A stretch of 22,925 bases of DNA from Candidatus Aerophobota bacterium (GTDB lineage: Bacteria; Aerophobota; Aerophobia; Aerophobales; B3-G15): positions 1 to 22,925 of the forward strand of contig JAGGZA010000149.1 of the NCBI GenBank assembly GCA_021162265.1, given 5' to 3'. The position numbers and the translations under genes were made by a program. The notes under the pieces are model-generated. The model was given only the letters and a program-made list of their open reading frames with translations. It was not told where the DNA came from and searched no databases. This document shows, piece by piece, positions 22,863 through 22,925 of this stretch (position 1 is the stretch's first letter; each line of letters begins with the position of its first letter).

Positions 22863-22925
22863 TCAAATTTCAATAGACGAACCCTGGCAGGCTTTAACAC
22901 AGATACCGCAGATATAGTGAGGTAT
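22863..22925 (-). CDS. C-terminal end of a probable 4Fe-4S ferredoxin-type protein (partial)
   Basis: The minus strand enters the window in an open frame of 20 codons ending in TGA at 22863-22865. The peptide contains CGICVKAC followed by QGSSIEI, closely matching the C-terminal half of a bacterial 4Fe-4S cluster motif (C-x2-C-x3-C) and its usual following Ile-Glu. In the visible part the first Cys position of a standard C-x2-C-x2-C-x3-C motif holds His, so cluster type and even function are uncertain. The remainder lies beyond the window. It ends 42 bases before hisH and could be in the same transcript. Confidence 0.5.
   Translation of the reverse strand: MPHYICGICVKACQGSSIEI

Noticed and set aside
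1..22925. CRISPR arrays, tRNA/rRNA genes, insertion sequences or phage genes
   Set aside because: I looked for regularly spaced repeats, cloverleaf-like blocks, transposase motifs and terminal repeats and saw none; intergenic space is short throughout.

Overview
The window is A+T-rich bacterial DNA with strong AAGGAGG-type ribosome-binding sites and several TTG starts. It reads as a low-G+C anaerobe, either Bacillota-like or from an uncultured candidate phylum with similar gene style. Support for this is limited: PurL is the short type that works with separate PurS and PurQ, there is an acetogen-style methyltetrahydrofolate methyltransferase (AcsE-like), two nickel-dependent LarA-family racemases, and a ferredoxin-like gene end at the right edge. 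No rRNA, tRNA or phylogenetic marker fixes the lineage.

Layout. (1) Positions 1-583 are a leader region holding an orphan 33-codon signal-peptide ORF, two small stem-loops and one good promoter candidate. (2) Positions 584-3716 encode a complete tripartite tricarboxylate transporter (tctC, tctB, tctA), with a stem-loop between tctC and tctB. (3) Positions 3758-8757 are a sulfur-flavoured cassette: a sulfatase-fold protein, ATP sulfurylase, a second sulfatase-fold protein, a CysD/CysH-like ATP-pyrophosphatase-fold protein and a 102-residue unknown. Both sulfatase-fold proteins have Thr where the formylglycine Cys should be, and neither has a signal peptide. (4) Positions 8868-15486 are a hydroxy-acid cassette: a small ORF, a LarA-like racemase/epimerase, a D-2-hydroxyacid dehydrogenase, a second LarA-like protein, an HpcH/HpaI-fold aldolase with altered catalytic residues, an RraA/HMG-aldolase-like protein and an AcsE-like methyltransferase. 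(5) A major facilitator superfamily (MFS) transporter ends at 16662. (6) On the minus strand, 22820 down to 16659 is a compact housekeeping operon, hisH-hisF-guaA-purS-purQ-purL, preceded by the end of a probable iron-sulfur protein.

Working model (inference). The plus-strand genes from 584 to about 16662 form one catabolic island. An acid enters through the TTT transporter, its hydroxyl stereochemistry is adjusted by the LarA-like enzymes, the dehydrogenase oxidises it to a 2-oxo acid, and the two aldolase-fold proteins cleave or rearrange it. The sulfatase-fold/ATP sulfurylase/CysD-like group suggests that the substrate, or an activated intermediate, carries sulfate or uses adenylyl-sulfate chemistry inside the cell. 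The Thr nucleophiles argue against ordinary formylglycine sulfatases. The combination, more than any single gene, is what may be undescribed.
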